A DNA stretch of 6,843 bases from SAR202 cluster bacterium (GCA_030754315.1 JASMAO010000021.1:1-6843); one strand, 5' to 3'. Shown: positions 1 through 6,336, numbered from the stretch's first letter. The notes: generated from the sequence alone by a model not told the origin. Made by a program: numbers and translations.

Positions 1-590
1 TAACTCTCAATATACTTGCATTCATTCTTCTGTCGACCCTTATAAACCATCTGAGCGCATACATAACTTTAAGCGGCACTTTAATCTACGTCTTCATTTA
101 CACCATGGCACTTAAGCGATCTACCTCACAGAACATAGTAATCGGCGGCGCGGCGGGTGCGGTTCCACCAATGGTGGGCTGGACAGCAGTGACCGGTTCC
201 TTAGACCTGCCGGCAATCTATCTTTTCGCTATAGTATTTTTCTGGACACCTCCTCACTTCTGGGCACTCGCGCTAATGATAAAGGACGACTATGCAGCCG
301 CAGGAATTCCTATGCTCCCTGTCGTAAGCGGCGTGGATAAGACCAAAAAAGCCATCCTTCTTTACTCAATTCTACTGACGGCACTCACCTTAATGTTTTT
401 CACAACCCAAGCAGTCGGCTGGATATTCTTCACGTCAGCAGCAATACTAGGCGCGGGATTTATAATTTATTCTTGGAGACTCTGGCATCTACCGGACATC
501 GTTGGAGCCAAGAGCACGTACTTATACTCCTTAGCATACCTGGCCCTACTTTTCATCTCCCTCATAGCCGATAGTCTGATCCAAATCTGA
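1..590 (+). CDS. ctaB: Protoheme IX farnesyltransferase (heme O synthase), 3' part only
   Basis: Integral membrane prenyltransferase of the UbiA superfamily. It transfers a farnesyl group to heme b to give heme O, the precursor of the heme A used by the oxidase encoded downstream. The frame is open from base 3 to the TGA at 588-590, and residues before the internal ATG at 105 already match the family, so 105 is not the start: the gene enters from the left edge. Visible signatures are YTMALKRSTSQNIVIGGAAG, the WTPPHFWALAL segment (about 243-275) and the second acidic motif KDDY..AGIPMLP (from 282), followed by several hydrophobic helices. The first Asp-rich motif (NDxxDxxxD) must lie upstream. 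Because the N-terminus is missing, a fusion to heme A synthase, known in some lineages, cannot be excluded. The identification itself is secure. Confidence 0.95.
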   Translation, partial: TLNILAFILLSTLINHLSAYITLSGTLIYVFIYTMALKRSTSQNIVIGGAAGAVPPMVGWTAVTGSLDLPAIYLFAIVFFWTPPHFWALALMIKDDYAAAGIPMLPVVSGVDKTKKAILLYSILLTALTLMFFTTQAVGWIFFTSAAILGAGFIIYSWRLWHLPDIVGAKSTYLYSLAYLALLFISLIADSLIQI

Positions 591-591
591 C

Positions 592-609
592 TTAGACTCA
601 GTTTAGACT
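592..609 (+). repeat. Pair of 7-bp direct repeats just after ctaB
   Basis: TTAGACT occurs at 592-598 and again at 603-609, so equivalent bases are 11 bp apart, about one helical turn. The inverted sequence TAGTC follows at 620-624. This spacing would suit a protein bound on one face of the helix, but repeats this short can arise by chance and no known operator is recognised. Confidence 0.25.
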
Positions 610-755
610 ATCCTCCTGTTAGTCAGAAAAAAAACAAGCTTTTTAGTGGTTAGCATGGCATCCACAGACATCTTCTACACTGGAACTTCGTTTGTCTTTC
701 GATAAATCAGCTTTAAATTAATCGTCAATCCATCCGTATACATTCCCACAAAAAA

Positions 756-855
756 AGAGAGGTGGCCTGGTCGGTAATGGTAGGTGAATTTAGGGGCCCA
801 ACTCCGGTGAAGACAAAATGGACTCACTGCGCCTTGACGTCCCACCACGCGCTCT
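756..855 (+). ncRNA. Possible structured leader RNA upstream of coxB (speculative)
   Basis: By eye, AGAG (756-759) and GGTGG (761-765) can pair with CTCT (852-855) and CCACC (842-846) to close a domain. Inside it are GGGG (793-796) with CTCC (802-805, one G-U pair) and GGTGA (806-810) with TCACT (824-828, one G-U pair). The paired elements are consistently nested. I compared it mentally with cobalamin, SAM, glycine, fluoride and c-di-GMP riboswitches, SRP RNA, 6S RNA and tRNA and saw none of their conserved cores. No covariation evidence is available, so this may be chance pairing. Confidence 0.13.
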
Positions 856-911
856 GGTAGATTTTCATTACAAGCTGATGAATGTGCATTATTTCGCACG
901 CAAGTGTGCTT

Positions 912-917
912 TATACT
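912..917 (+). promoter_or_regulatory. Candidate -10 element for coxB
   Basis: TATACT matches five of six bases of the sigma-70 type -10 consensus and lies 51 bases before the chosen coxB start, giving a leader of roughly 45 nt. The -35 position at 17-bp spacing (889-894, TTATTT) is poor. Small overlapping inverted elements (GTGC at 884-887, GCAC at 896-899, GTGC at 906-909) lie just upstream. If real, this promoter would rule out the upstream ATG at 882 as the coxB start. Confidence 0.2.
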
Positions 918-968
918 ATCAGTCGGTTTCGATCTTTCATCTTTCACATGCGAGGCTTCGCTTGCAAC

Positions 969-2018
969 ATGTCACTGTTTAGGCACCACCCAACTCGCCT
1001 CGTCAGGTTGGTGCCCCTTCTTTTAGTATTCATCGTGGCTGGTTGCTACCCAGATCACCCACAATCCACATTTGACTCTACTGGTCCCGTAGCACAATCG
1101 CAGCTTAATCTTTTCTACTGGATTTTCTGGGCCGCCGTCTTTGTCTTTGTCACAGTTCAAAGTGCTCTCCTATACATCTGTCTCAAATTCCGACGCAAGC
1201 CAGGTGATCCTGATCCTGAGCAAACCCACGGTCATAACAAACTTGAAATCATCTGGACTGTTCTACCTGTGATACTACTTGCGATTGTCGCGGTACCAAC
1301 AGTCTTGACAATATTCGACAACGCGAATTCACCGGATCCTGATGGTATGCATGTTAATGTTGTCGCTCACCAGTGGTGGTGGGAATTCAACTACCCAGGG
1401 GAGGACGTAAAGACCTCCAACGAGCTACACATCCCAGTCGATGAAGTCGTCAACGTGTCACTTGAAACCAAAGACGTTATCCACAGCTTCTGGATACCAA
1501 AAATTGCCGGCAAGGTCGACATGGTCCCAGGCAATTCAAACAAAATGTGGATAAAAGGCGAGGAGATCGGTATATTCCACGGCCAGTGTGCTGAGTTCTG
1601 TGGTGAATCACATGCCAACATGCGTTTTCAGGTCATTGTAGAATCACGTGCAGATTTTGATGCATGGGTCGCATCAGAACGGGAACCCGCGGTGATTCCT
1701 GTCGAACCCCTTGCAAAGGCAGGCCTGGATCTATTCGAAGGCGACGCGCAGTGCTGGTCCTGCCATAAGGTAGAGGGCTCCAGCAGATCAAGGGGCACGA
1801 AAGGACCAAACCTAACGCACCTTTCAGGTCGTCAATACCTGGGAGCTGGTATAGTGGAAAATTCTCAGACTAATCTCCGTAATTGGCTTACCAGCCCCAA
1901 CGATTTAAAGCCGGGTAATATCATGTACAGAGACGCGGCAGTGTACAACGACCCTGATAAAGCGCTGTCGGACTCGGATATATCAGCCCTTGTGGCATAC
2001 CTCCGCAGTCTGAAGTAG
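969..2018 (+). CDS. coxB: Cytochrome c oxidase subunit II with C-terminal cytochrome c domain (caa3-type)
   Basis: Electron-entry subunit, 349 residues from ATG 969. Residues 1-26 form a lipoprotein signal: basic start, LVPLLLVFIVAGC with a VAGC lipobox, lipidated Cys26. Two membrane helices follow (about 46-71 and 93-117); Glu93 at the start of the second fits the K-pathway entry glutamate. The outward cupredoxin domain has HQWWWEFNYP (134-143) and a full CuA set: His172, Cys207, Glu209, Cys211, His215, Met218. A fused class I cytochrome c domain follows, with CWSCH (262-266) for covalent heme c and Met319 in PGNIMY as likely axial ligand. The frame also offers ATGs at 948 and 882. I chose 969 because it gives a compact signal peptide and has a GAGG 13 bases upstream, an imperfect spacing; 948 is possible. 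The fused heme c domain makes this a caa3 oxidase subunit. It is followed by coxA after 91 bp. Confidence 0.96.
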   Translation: MSLFRHHPTRLVRLVPLLLVFIVAGCYPDHPQSTFDSTGPVAQSQLNLFYWIFWAAVFVFVTVQSALLYICLKFRRKPGDPDPEQTHGHNKLEIIWTVLPVILLAIVAVPTVLTIFDNANSPDPDGMHVNVVAHQWWWEFNYPGEDVKTSNELHIPVDEVVNVSLETKDVIHSFWIPKIAGKVDMVPGNSNKMWIKGEEIGIFHGQCAEFCGESHANMRFQVIVESRADFDAWVASEREPAVIPVEPLAKAGLDLFEGDAQCWSCHKVEGSSRSRGTKGPNLTHLSGRQYLGAGIVENSQTNLRNWLTSPNDLKPGNIMYRDAAVYNDPDKALSDSDISALVAYLRSLK

Positions 2019-2026
2019 GAACGTAA

Positions 2027-2113
2027 ATGACAATCGACTTACATATTGTTAATGGCGACAGTCCGAGTCTGGTGATATTCAGCAGTTACCAAACTAGTGG
2101 AGCAGCGCGATGA
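2027..2113 (+). CDS. Possible 28-codon ORF overlapping the coxA start (leader peptide candidate)
   Basis: ATG 2027 begins eight bases after the coxB stop and is preceded by AGGA (2017-2020) at six-base spacing. The frame runs 28 codons to TGA 2111-2113, which overlaps the coxA ATG as ATGA, the classic arrangement for translational coupling. The peptide (begins MTIDLHIVNG, ends SGAAR) has no signal, helix or motif that I recognise. An ORF this short could be chance, and coxA has its own Shine-Dalgarno inside it. Described as a candidate only. Confidence 0.2.
   Translation: MTIDLHIVNGDSPSLVIFSSYQTSGAAR
2099..2102 (+). promoter_or_regulatory. Shine-Dalgarno for coxA
   Basis: GGAG lies seven bases before ATG 2110 and fixes this start over the out-of-frame GTG at 2097. 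Confidence 0.7.
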
Positions 2114-3945
2114 TTTCACTAACGATTCCAATTCCAAAACGTCCGACACACCCAACGGGCATCTGGAACTGGTTAACGACTATAGATCACAAGAGAATAG
2201 GCATCCTCTACGGTGTAACTGCGTTCATCCTGTTCCTTACCGGCGGAATAGAGGCCCTTTACATGCGGGCCCAACTAGCAACTCCTGAAGCTGAAATCGT
2301 GTCGCCGGAGGTCTTCAATCAGCTCTTTACTATGCACGGCACGACGATGATTTTCTTAGCGATCATGCCTATGGGCACCGCCTTTTTCAACTACATCATC
2401 CCGTTGCAAATTGGGGCTCGCGACGTGGCCTTCCCAAGACTTAACGCATTCAGCTACTGGACTTTTCTGGCCGGTGCGATAATGCTTAAGTCAAGTTGGT
2501 TTCTTGGTGGAGCTCCCAATGCCGGATGGTTCGGATACGCACCTATCACAGGAGTGCCTTACAACCCCGGACACGGCATTGATTTTTGGATTTTGAGTCT
2601 GCAGATTTTGGGAATAGCCTCTCTTGCGGCCGCCTTCAACTTCGTCGTGACAATTATCAACATGCGGGCACCGGGTATGTCTCTGATGCGCATGCCGCTT
2701 TTCACTTGGATGACCTTCGTCACCTCCCTTCTGCTTATATTAGCTTTCCCCGTTATTACAGTGGCTTTGATTGAGTTGATGTTTGACCGATTCTATGGAG
2801 CCAATTTCTTTGTACCAGCAGCAGGGGCTAGCCCATTACTCTGGCAGCACCTTTTTTGGATTTTCGGGCACCCTGAAGTGTACATTCTAATTTTGCCCGC
2901 CATGGGAATAATCTCTGAAATTATTCCCACGTTCTCTAAGAAACCGTTGTTCGGTTACCCAGTAGTTGTTCTTTCAGGAGTGGTTATAGCCTTCATGGGC
3001 TGGATGGTATGGAGCCACCATATGTTTACTGTTGGACTCGGGCCGGTGGCAAACTCAGTATTTGCATTGACTACAATGGCAATTGCCGTTCCTACGGGTG
3101 TCAAAATATTCAGTTGGATGGGAACAATGTGGAGAGGATCAATACACTTCTCTACCGCAATGCTTTTTTCGGTCGGTTTCGTCGCCCTATTCATCATCGG
3201 TGGTCTCAGTGGTGTCATGCACTCGTCTGCTGCTTCAGACGCCCAACAACAAGACACCTACTTTATAGTGGCCCATTTACATTACGTACTATTCGGCGGC
3301 AGCATAATGGCTTTGCTCGCAGCCGTCTACTACTGGTTCCCAAAAATCACAGGTAGATTGATGAGCGAGTCCATTGGCAAAATCAATTTTTGGTTGACCT
3401 TCATAGCCATGAACCTAACCTTTTTCCCCATGCACTTTACGGGACTAGATGGGATGCCGAGACGCATATACACCTACGGTACTGAGATGGGTTGGGATCT
3501 TTGGAATGCTGTTGCCTCCATGGGCGCATTTCTCTTGGCTGCGTCAATCTTAGTGTTCATGCACAACGTAGTCAGAAGCTACAGAAAAGGAGAAATATCT
3601 GGGAGCGATCCTTGGGACGGACGCACACTTGAATGGTCAATATCGTCCCCACCTCCAGAATATAACTTCGCTGAAATACCAGTGGTGGAAACTCGAGACC
3701 CATTCTGGGCGCAGAAACGAGATAGCGTTGCCACAGCAAGGGTTGGAGGTGGCTCCGGTGAAGGTGAGCATGATATACACATGCCCCAGCCCTCATACTG
3801 GCCTCTGGTAGTATCAATTGGACTGCTTATAGGAGGATATGGCCTTATCTACAACGTCGCCGTTGCGGTAGTAGGTGGAGCCATTGCCCTTATAGCCGTC
3901 TATGCTTGGTCTTTCGAACCGGTGAATGAACCCGAAGAACACTGA
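2110..3945 (+). CDS. coxA: Cytochrome c oxidase subunit I (A1-type heme-copper oxidase)
   Basis: Catalytic proton-pumping subunit, 611 residues, reducing O2 to water at a heme a3-CuB centre. Ligands are all visible: heme a His76 and His391, heme a3 His389, CuB His254, His303 and His304, with the cross-linking Tyr258 in GHPEVY. Glu256 in the same motif marks type A1. The D pathway has Asn94, Asp105 and Asn112, the K pathway Thr329 and Lys332, and Arg451-Arg452 face the heme propionates. From His254 on, numbering is offset by exactly 30 from Rhodobacter subunit I. At the Mg/Mn site the usual His is Gln381, next to conserved Asp382. After the 12-helix core comes a hydrophilic stretch (about 492-560, including PPPEYNFAEIPVV) and two further helices (about 563-600), as in other caa3-type subunits I. 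The start ATG 2110 has GGAG at seven bases. coxC follows 11 bp after the stop, so co-translation is likely. Confidence 0.98.
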   Translation: MISLTIPIPKRPTHPTGIWNWLTTIDHKRIGILYGVTAFILFLTGGIEALYMRAQLATPEAEIVSPEVFNQLFTMHGTTMIFLAIMPMGTAFFNYIIPLQIGARDVAFPRLNAFSYWTFLAGAIMLKSSWFLGGAPNAGWFGYAPITGVPYNPGHGIDFWILSLQILGIASLAAAFNFVVTIINMRAPGMSLMRMPLFTWMTFVTSLLLILAFPVITVALIELMFDRFYGANFFVPAAGASPLLWQHLFWIFGHPEVYILILPAMGIISEIIPTFSKKPLFGYPVVVLSGVVIAFMGWMVWSHHMFTVGLGPVANSVFALTTMAIAVPTGVKIFSWMGTMWRGSIHFSTAMLFSVGFVALFIIGGLSGVMHSSAASDAQQQDTYFIVAHLHYVLFGGSIMALLAAVYYWFPKITGRLMSESIGKINFWLTFIAMNLTFFPMHFTGLDGMPRRIYTYGTEMGWDLWNAVASMGAFLLAASILVFMHNVVRSYRKGEISGSDPWDGRTLEWSISSPPPEYNFAEIPVVETRDPFWAQKRDSVATARVGGGSGEGEHDIHMPQPSYWPLVVSIGLLIGGYGLIYNVAVAVVGGAIALIAVYAWSFEPVNEPEEH

Positions 3946-3950
3946 GGGAG
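3946..3950 (+). promoter_or_regulatory. Shine-Dalgarno that decides the coxC TTG start
   Basis: GGGAG immediately follows the coxA TGA and stands six bases before TTG 3957. The frame has no ATG nearby, so this site is the main evidence for a TTG start. Confidence 0.65.
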
Positions 3951-3956
3951 TTTGAT

Positions 3957-4685
3957 TTGTTAGAAGCTGGCGCCGACCCACACGGCGAAAATAGCGAACA
4001 TACTACCACGGGACTGAACCACAGAAAGCTTCTCATGTGGGCCTTTTTGGGTTCGGACTGTATGTTCTTTGGCACTCTGATCGGCACTTACCTTGTGTCA
4101 AAGGGCCGGAGCCTTGTAGGTCCTTACGCAGTAGACGTTTTCGATATTCCTGTCACGTCTGTCAGTACGTTCGTTTTGCTAATGAGCAGTATGAGCATGG
4201 TATTAGCATATGCTGCCCTGACCAGGGGAAGTTTGAAAGGGTTCCGAATATGGATTGCCTCAACCGCCATAATGGGCATGACATTCCTGTCGTTCCAAGT
4301 CTTCGAATTCTACGAATTCGCTAACCACGAGGTACACTTTAAGTGCTCTACCCCGATATCGGATCTCACCGAACACGAACGTACCTTTATAGATAAATGT
4401 GCTGGACAGGATGCATCACATGAAGTCGAAGAGCAGCACGGCCTGACTCCTAGGACCAACCTGTTCGGCACCACTTTCTTCGTGTTGACTGGATTCCATG
4501 GTGCACATGTGACACTTGGAGTGGTGTGGCTTCTCTCCCTTCTTTTCTACTCCTTCAGAGGAGGGGTGACAGCAAAGCGCAATCTTGACGTCGACCTCGC
4601 AGCGCTTTACTGGCACTTTGTCGACGTAGTTTGGATAGTGATTTTCACAGTCGTTTACCTATTTGGGGTGTTCCCTGGATTTTGA
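3957..4685 (+). CDS. coxC: Cytochrome c oxidase subunit III, with an extra outward loop
   Basis: Membrane core subunit flanking subunit I, 242 residues from a TTG start with GGGAG six bases upstream. This is the short five-helix form that lacks the first two helices of the mitochondrial protein: helices at about 24-47, 68-90, 95-118, 168-198 and 215-240. Family signatures are NHRKLLMWAFLGSD near the start, NLFGTTFFVLTGFHGAHVTLG (168-188) and YWHFVDVVWIVIFTVVYL (218-235). It is longer than the usual 190-210 residues because of roughly 36 additional residues (about 125-161) between the third and fourth helices, holding Cys130 and Cys148 and many acidic and His residues. By the family topology this loop lies on the outer face of the membrane. 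The reading frame is intact through the insertion. Stop TGA at 4683-4685; a 170-bp gap precedes coxD. Confidence 0.95.
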   Translation: MLEAGADPHGENSEHTTTGLNHRKLLMWAFLGSDCMFFGTLIGTYLVSKGRSLVGPYAVDVFDIPVTSVSTFVLLMSSMSMVLAYAALTRGSLKGFRIWIASTAIMGMTFLSFQVFEFYEFANHEVHFKCSTPISDLTEHERTFIDKCAGQDASHEVEEQHGLTPRTNLFGTTFFVLTGFHGAHVTLGVVWLLSLLFYSFRGGVTAKRNLDVDLAALYWHFVDVVWIVIFTVVYLFGVFPGF

Positions 4686-4713
4686 CACCAACAAGCATAA
4701 CAAGCAACGATAA

Positions 4714-4741
4714 TTGACAGAGAGGAATGGTATTATTGAAT
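4714..4741 (+). promoter_or_regulatory. Weak candidate internal promoter before coxD
   Basis: A perfect TTGACA (4714-4719) is followed at 16-bp spacing by TTGAAT (4736-4741, four of six consensus bases). It lies in the 170-bp gap between coxC and coxD and could give the downstream genes their own transcript. The -10 match is poor and the site overlaps the small ORF candidate at 4727-4846, so both are unlikely to be functional. Confidence 0.2.
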
Positions 4742-4846
4742 TCCCTGTTGGGTGTTGTAGCAAGAGTAGCTTTTGCGAAATTAGCGTCGCGGATTCACAC
4801 TAAAAGACAATTATTAGAAAATCGTATACCCAATTCATCGCGGTAA
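4727..4846 (+). CDS. Possible 39-codon ORF between coxC and coxD
   Basis: ATG 4727 opens a 39-codon frame ending at TAA 4844-4846, ten bases before coxD. The peptide begins MVLLNSLLGVVARVAFAKLA and continues with a basic, polar tail, so it could be a short amphipathic or membrane-associated peptide. AGAGG (4721-4725) is only one base from the ATG, too close, but is ten bases before an in-frame TTG at 4736 that would give 36 codons. No family recognised; chance is a real possibility at this length. Confidence 0.15.
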   Translation: MVLLNSLLGVVARVAFAKLASRIHTKRQLLENRIPNSSR

Positions 4847-4855
4847 CCTAAACAC

Positions 4856-5185
4856 ATGAATCTAATAACTAAAGACCCAAAAGCCCAATCAGACACAGCC
4901 CATACTGGCCATCCTACTCCGCTGACCTACTTCAAAATCGCACTGATCCTCTCAATCACCACTGCTATCGAAGTGGGGGTCTTTTATATAGAGTGGCTTG
5001 GACACGGCATCATTCCAGTCCTAGTTATTCTTTCGGGGCTCAAATTCGGCCTCGTTGCCCTGTTCTATATGCACCTGAAATACGACTCTCCTCTTTTTTC
5101 ATGGTTTTTCTTCGGTGGCCTCGCTCTTGCGACGTCGGTGTTCATAGCGGTCCTGGGACTTTTCAAGTTCTTCGTCGCACAGTAA
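4856..5185 (+). CDS. coxD: Cytochrome c oxidase subunit IV (CtaF/CyoD-like small subunit)
   Basis: Small accessory subunit of the heme-copper oxidase, 109 residues, with a polar N-terminus rich in His and Thr and three membrane helices (about 25-45, 51-72 and 80-106). The second helix ends with the family signature LKFGLVALFYMHLKYD (62-77). Subunit IV of bacterial oxidases stabilises the complex and takes no direct part in catalysis. The start ATG 4856 has no clear Shine-Dalgarno (the preceding bases are CGGTAACCTAAACAC), so initiation may be weak, coupled or leaderless; no better in-frame start is seen and the length matches the family. It is followed after 22 bp by ctaG. Confidence 0.9.
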   Translation: MNLITKDPKAQSDTAHTGHPTPLTYFKIALILSITTAIEVGVFYIEWLGHGIIPVLVILSGLKFGLVALFYMHLKYDSPLFSWFFFGGLALATSVFIAVLGLFKFFVAQ

Positions 5186-5195
5186 ACCGCGCCGT

Positions 5196-5203
5196 GGAGG
5201 TGA
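5196..5203 (+). promoter_or_regulatory. Near-perfect Shine-Dalgarno that decides the ctaG GTG start
   Basis: GGAGGTGA is fully complementary to the usual 16S rRNA 3' end. GGAGG ends seven bases before GTG 5208. It is the strongest ribosome binding site in the window and settles the non-ATG start. Confidence 0.85.
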
Positions 5204-5207
5204 GTTT

Positions 5208-6056
5208 GTGATCGACGCAGGTGGCGAAATATGGACGCATTGGCACGGCCACCCTGACGCCCTCATAGGGCTTGCAGCCCTCGAAGGACTCTATCTCTTT
5301 GGGGTTGGTCCACTCCGAAAGAGGTACTTTCTCGCCGACACAGTAGATCCACACCAAATCGCAGCCTTCACATTGGGTGTTTTAGTAATATTCCTTTCAC
5401 TACTATCACCACTGCACATACTGGCTGACCAATACCTTTTCAGCGCTCATATGATTCAACATGTGCTATTAACATTCGTTGCCCCACCGCTCCTCATTCT
5501 TGGAACGCCAGACTGGCTAATACGCCCACTCCTACGCTCAGGCCTCACGTTAAAACTAATCAAATTCCTTACACACCCTCTGGTCGCCTTCTTTGCTTTC
5601 AGCGCCATATTTTCGGTCTGGCATATACCTGAACTATATAACCTCTCGGTAACCAATCACGGCATCCATGTCTTCGAACACCTTCTCTTCATGTCGAGCG
5701 CTGTTTTGATGTGGTGGCCTCTGACCAGCATGGTGCCAGAGATACCTCGCCTCTCCTACCCTCTAGGAATGCTCTATTTGTTCTTACTATCTATTGCTCA
5801 AATCATAGTCTTCGCTCCTATTACTTTCGCTCAATCACCGTTATATGAATGGTACGCCAACGCGCCCCGCATATTTGGCATCACTCCAGTTGTAGACCAA
5901 CAGGTCGGTGCTATCATCATGAAGATTGGATGGGGCATCTTCTCTCTCGTGCTAATCATTGTGTTATTCTTCCGTTGGTATAATGCGGAGAACGAAAAGG
6001 TAGAGTTCGATTCCTTCAAAGGCGACTCTCACAAATCCAATCGATTGACAGCCTAA
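5208..6056 (+). CDS. ctaG: Cytochrome c oxidase assembly factor, Caa3_CtaG family
   Basis: Polytopic membrane protein of 282 residues in the family typified by Bacillus CtaG, which is needed to form active caa3 oxidase; the exact biochemical step is not settled, though a copper role at CuB is often proposed. It is unrelated in sequence to Cox11, which is also called CtaG. Hydrophobic segments at about 17-33, 51-73, 84-99, 122-140, 155-172, 186-206 and 235-256 suggest six or seven helices. Conserved-looking polar residues within or next to them are the candidate metal ligands: HWHGH at 11-15, HMIQH at 81-85, WHIPELYN at 138-145, HGIHVFEH at 151-158 and DQQVGAIIMK at 230-239. The C-terminal tail is charged. 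The start is GTG 5208 behind GGAGGTGA. It sits 22 bp after coxD and 32 bp before the next gene. Confidence 0.93.
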   Translation: MIDAGGEIWTHWHGHPDALIGLAALEGLYLFGVGPLRKRYFLADTVDPHQIAAFTLGVLVIFLSLLSPLHILADQYLFSAHMIQHVLLTFVAPPLLILGTPDWLIRPLLRSGLTLKLIKFLTHPLVAFFAFSAIFSVWHIPELYNLSVTNHGIHVFEHLLFMSSAVLMWWPLTSMVPEIPRLSYPLGMLYLFLLSIAQIIVFAPITFAQSPLYEWYANAPRIFGITPVVDQQVGAIIMKIGWGIFSLVLIIVLFFRWYNAENEKVEFDSFKGDSHKSNRLTA

Positions 6057-6074
6057 ATCCGCCACCTATATTCT

Positions 6075-6080
6075 GGAGGA
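6075..6080 (+). promoter_or_regulatory. Shine-Dalgarno for the small membrane protein gene
   Basis: GGAGGA stands eight bases before ATG 6089, good support that this short ORF is translated. Confidence 0.7.
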
Positions 6081-6088
6081 ACGAGAGA

Positions 6089-6301
6089 ATGAACAACGAA
6101 CGAATCGCGATGTCACTCATATTTCCCTTTCTTGCAGTTTTTATTATCGCTGCCTACCTCGGTTTAATTGGGGGCCTTTTTATATTCCTCCATGGGAACA
6201 CGGAGCTCAAGCAGTGGTCTGTGATTATCGTAGGTGTAGCACTGACCCTCGGAGTGCCAACCTTCGCTTACCTTCTAGAACGCAAGACCGAATCCAAATA
6301 G
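6089..6301 (+). CDS. Small two-helix membrane protein of unknown function
   Basis: A 70-residue protein with two predicted membrane helices (about 9-34 and 43-62), a short connector (HGNTELKQW, 35-43) and a basic C-terminus (ERKTESK). It has no Cys, no obvious heme or copper motif, and one His at 35. I do not recognise the family. The strong Shine-Dalgarno at eight bases and the tight position between ctaG and the SCO gene (gaps of 32 and 35 bp) make it a probable real gene. By context it could be a minor oxidase subunit or a small assembly factor, which is inference only. Codon use and composition look like those of its neighbours, with no sign of transfer. Confidence 0.75.
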   Translation: MNNERIAMSLIFPFLAVFIIAAYLGLIGGLFIFLHGNTELKQWSVIIVGVALTLGVPTFAYLLERKTESK

Positions 6302-6336
6302 CAAGCGACATATCTTCAAGTCACCAGCCCATTTTG

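Larger units (their letters stand above)
591..968. other. Long gene-free leader between ctaB and coxB
   Basis: This stretch of 378 bases holds no coding sequence I can support on either strand. It contains two TTAGACT direct repeats at its left end, an A-rich run (625-633), a GC-richer central part that may fold as RNA (about 756-855) and a -10-like TATACT at 912-917. No intrinsic terminator for ctaB is evident: the only nearby hairpin (606-610 pairing with 620-624) is five base pairs long and is followed by A residues, not T residues. Its length compared with the short gaps elsewhere suggests that coxB starts its own transcript here, which is inference. Confidence 0.6.

Noticed and set aside
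606..633. Hairpin and homopolymer run as an intrinsic terminator for ctaB
   Set aside because: The stem is five base pairs and is followed on the + strand by A residues; a terminator needs a stronger stem and a T run.
755..856. tRNA, SRP RNA, or a known riboswitch class in the leader on either strand
   Set aside because: None of the conserved cores (for example the T-loop sequence, the SRP apical loop or the cobalamin core) could be found by reading.
777..860. 27-codon + strand ORF ending HCALTSHHALW, considered as a Cys/His-rich copper-responsive upstream ORF
   Set aside because: It is over 100 bases from coxB, lacks a well-placed Shine-Dalgarno, and a few Cys and His residues in 27 codons is weak evidence.
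675..947. Minus-strand 90-codon ORF across the ctaB-coxB leader
   Set aside because: No recognisable motif, a composition unlike the real genes here and no clear Shine-Dalgarno. It opposes the direction of all other genes and overlaps the probable coxB promoter region.
882..968. Upstream ATGs (882 and 948) as the coxB start
   Set aside because: Start 882 would add 29 residues ahead of an already complete lipoprotein signal peptide and has no ribosome binding site. 948 is less unlikely but also lacks one.
1391..1621. Minus-strand ORF inside coxB, and similar ORFs inside coxA, coxC, ctaG and SCO
   Set aside because: They lie in other frames of strongly conserved genes and have no family features of their own.
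2030..2049. Inverted repeat ACAAT/ATTGT after coxB as a terminator
   Set aside because: Five A/T-rich pairs with a ten-base loop and no following T run. It is too weak to end a transcript between coxB and coxA.
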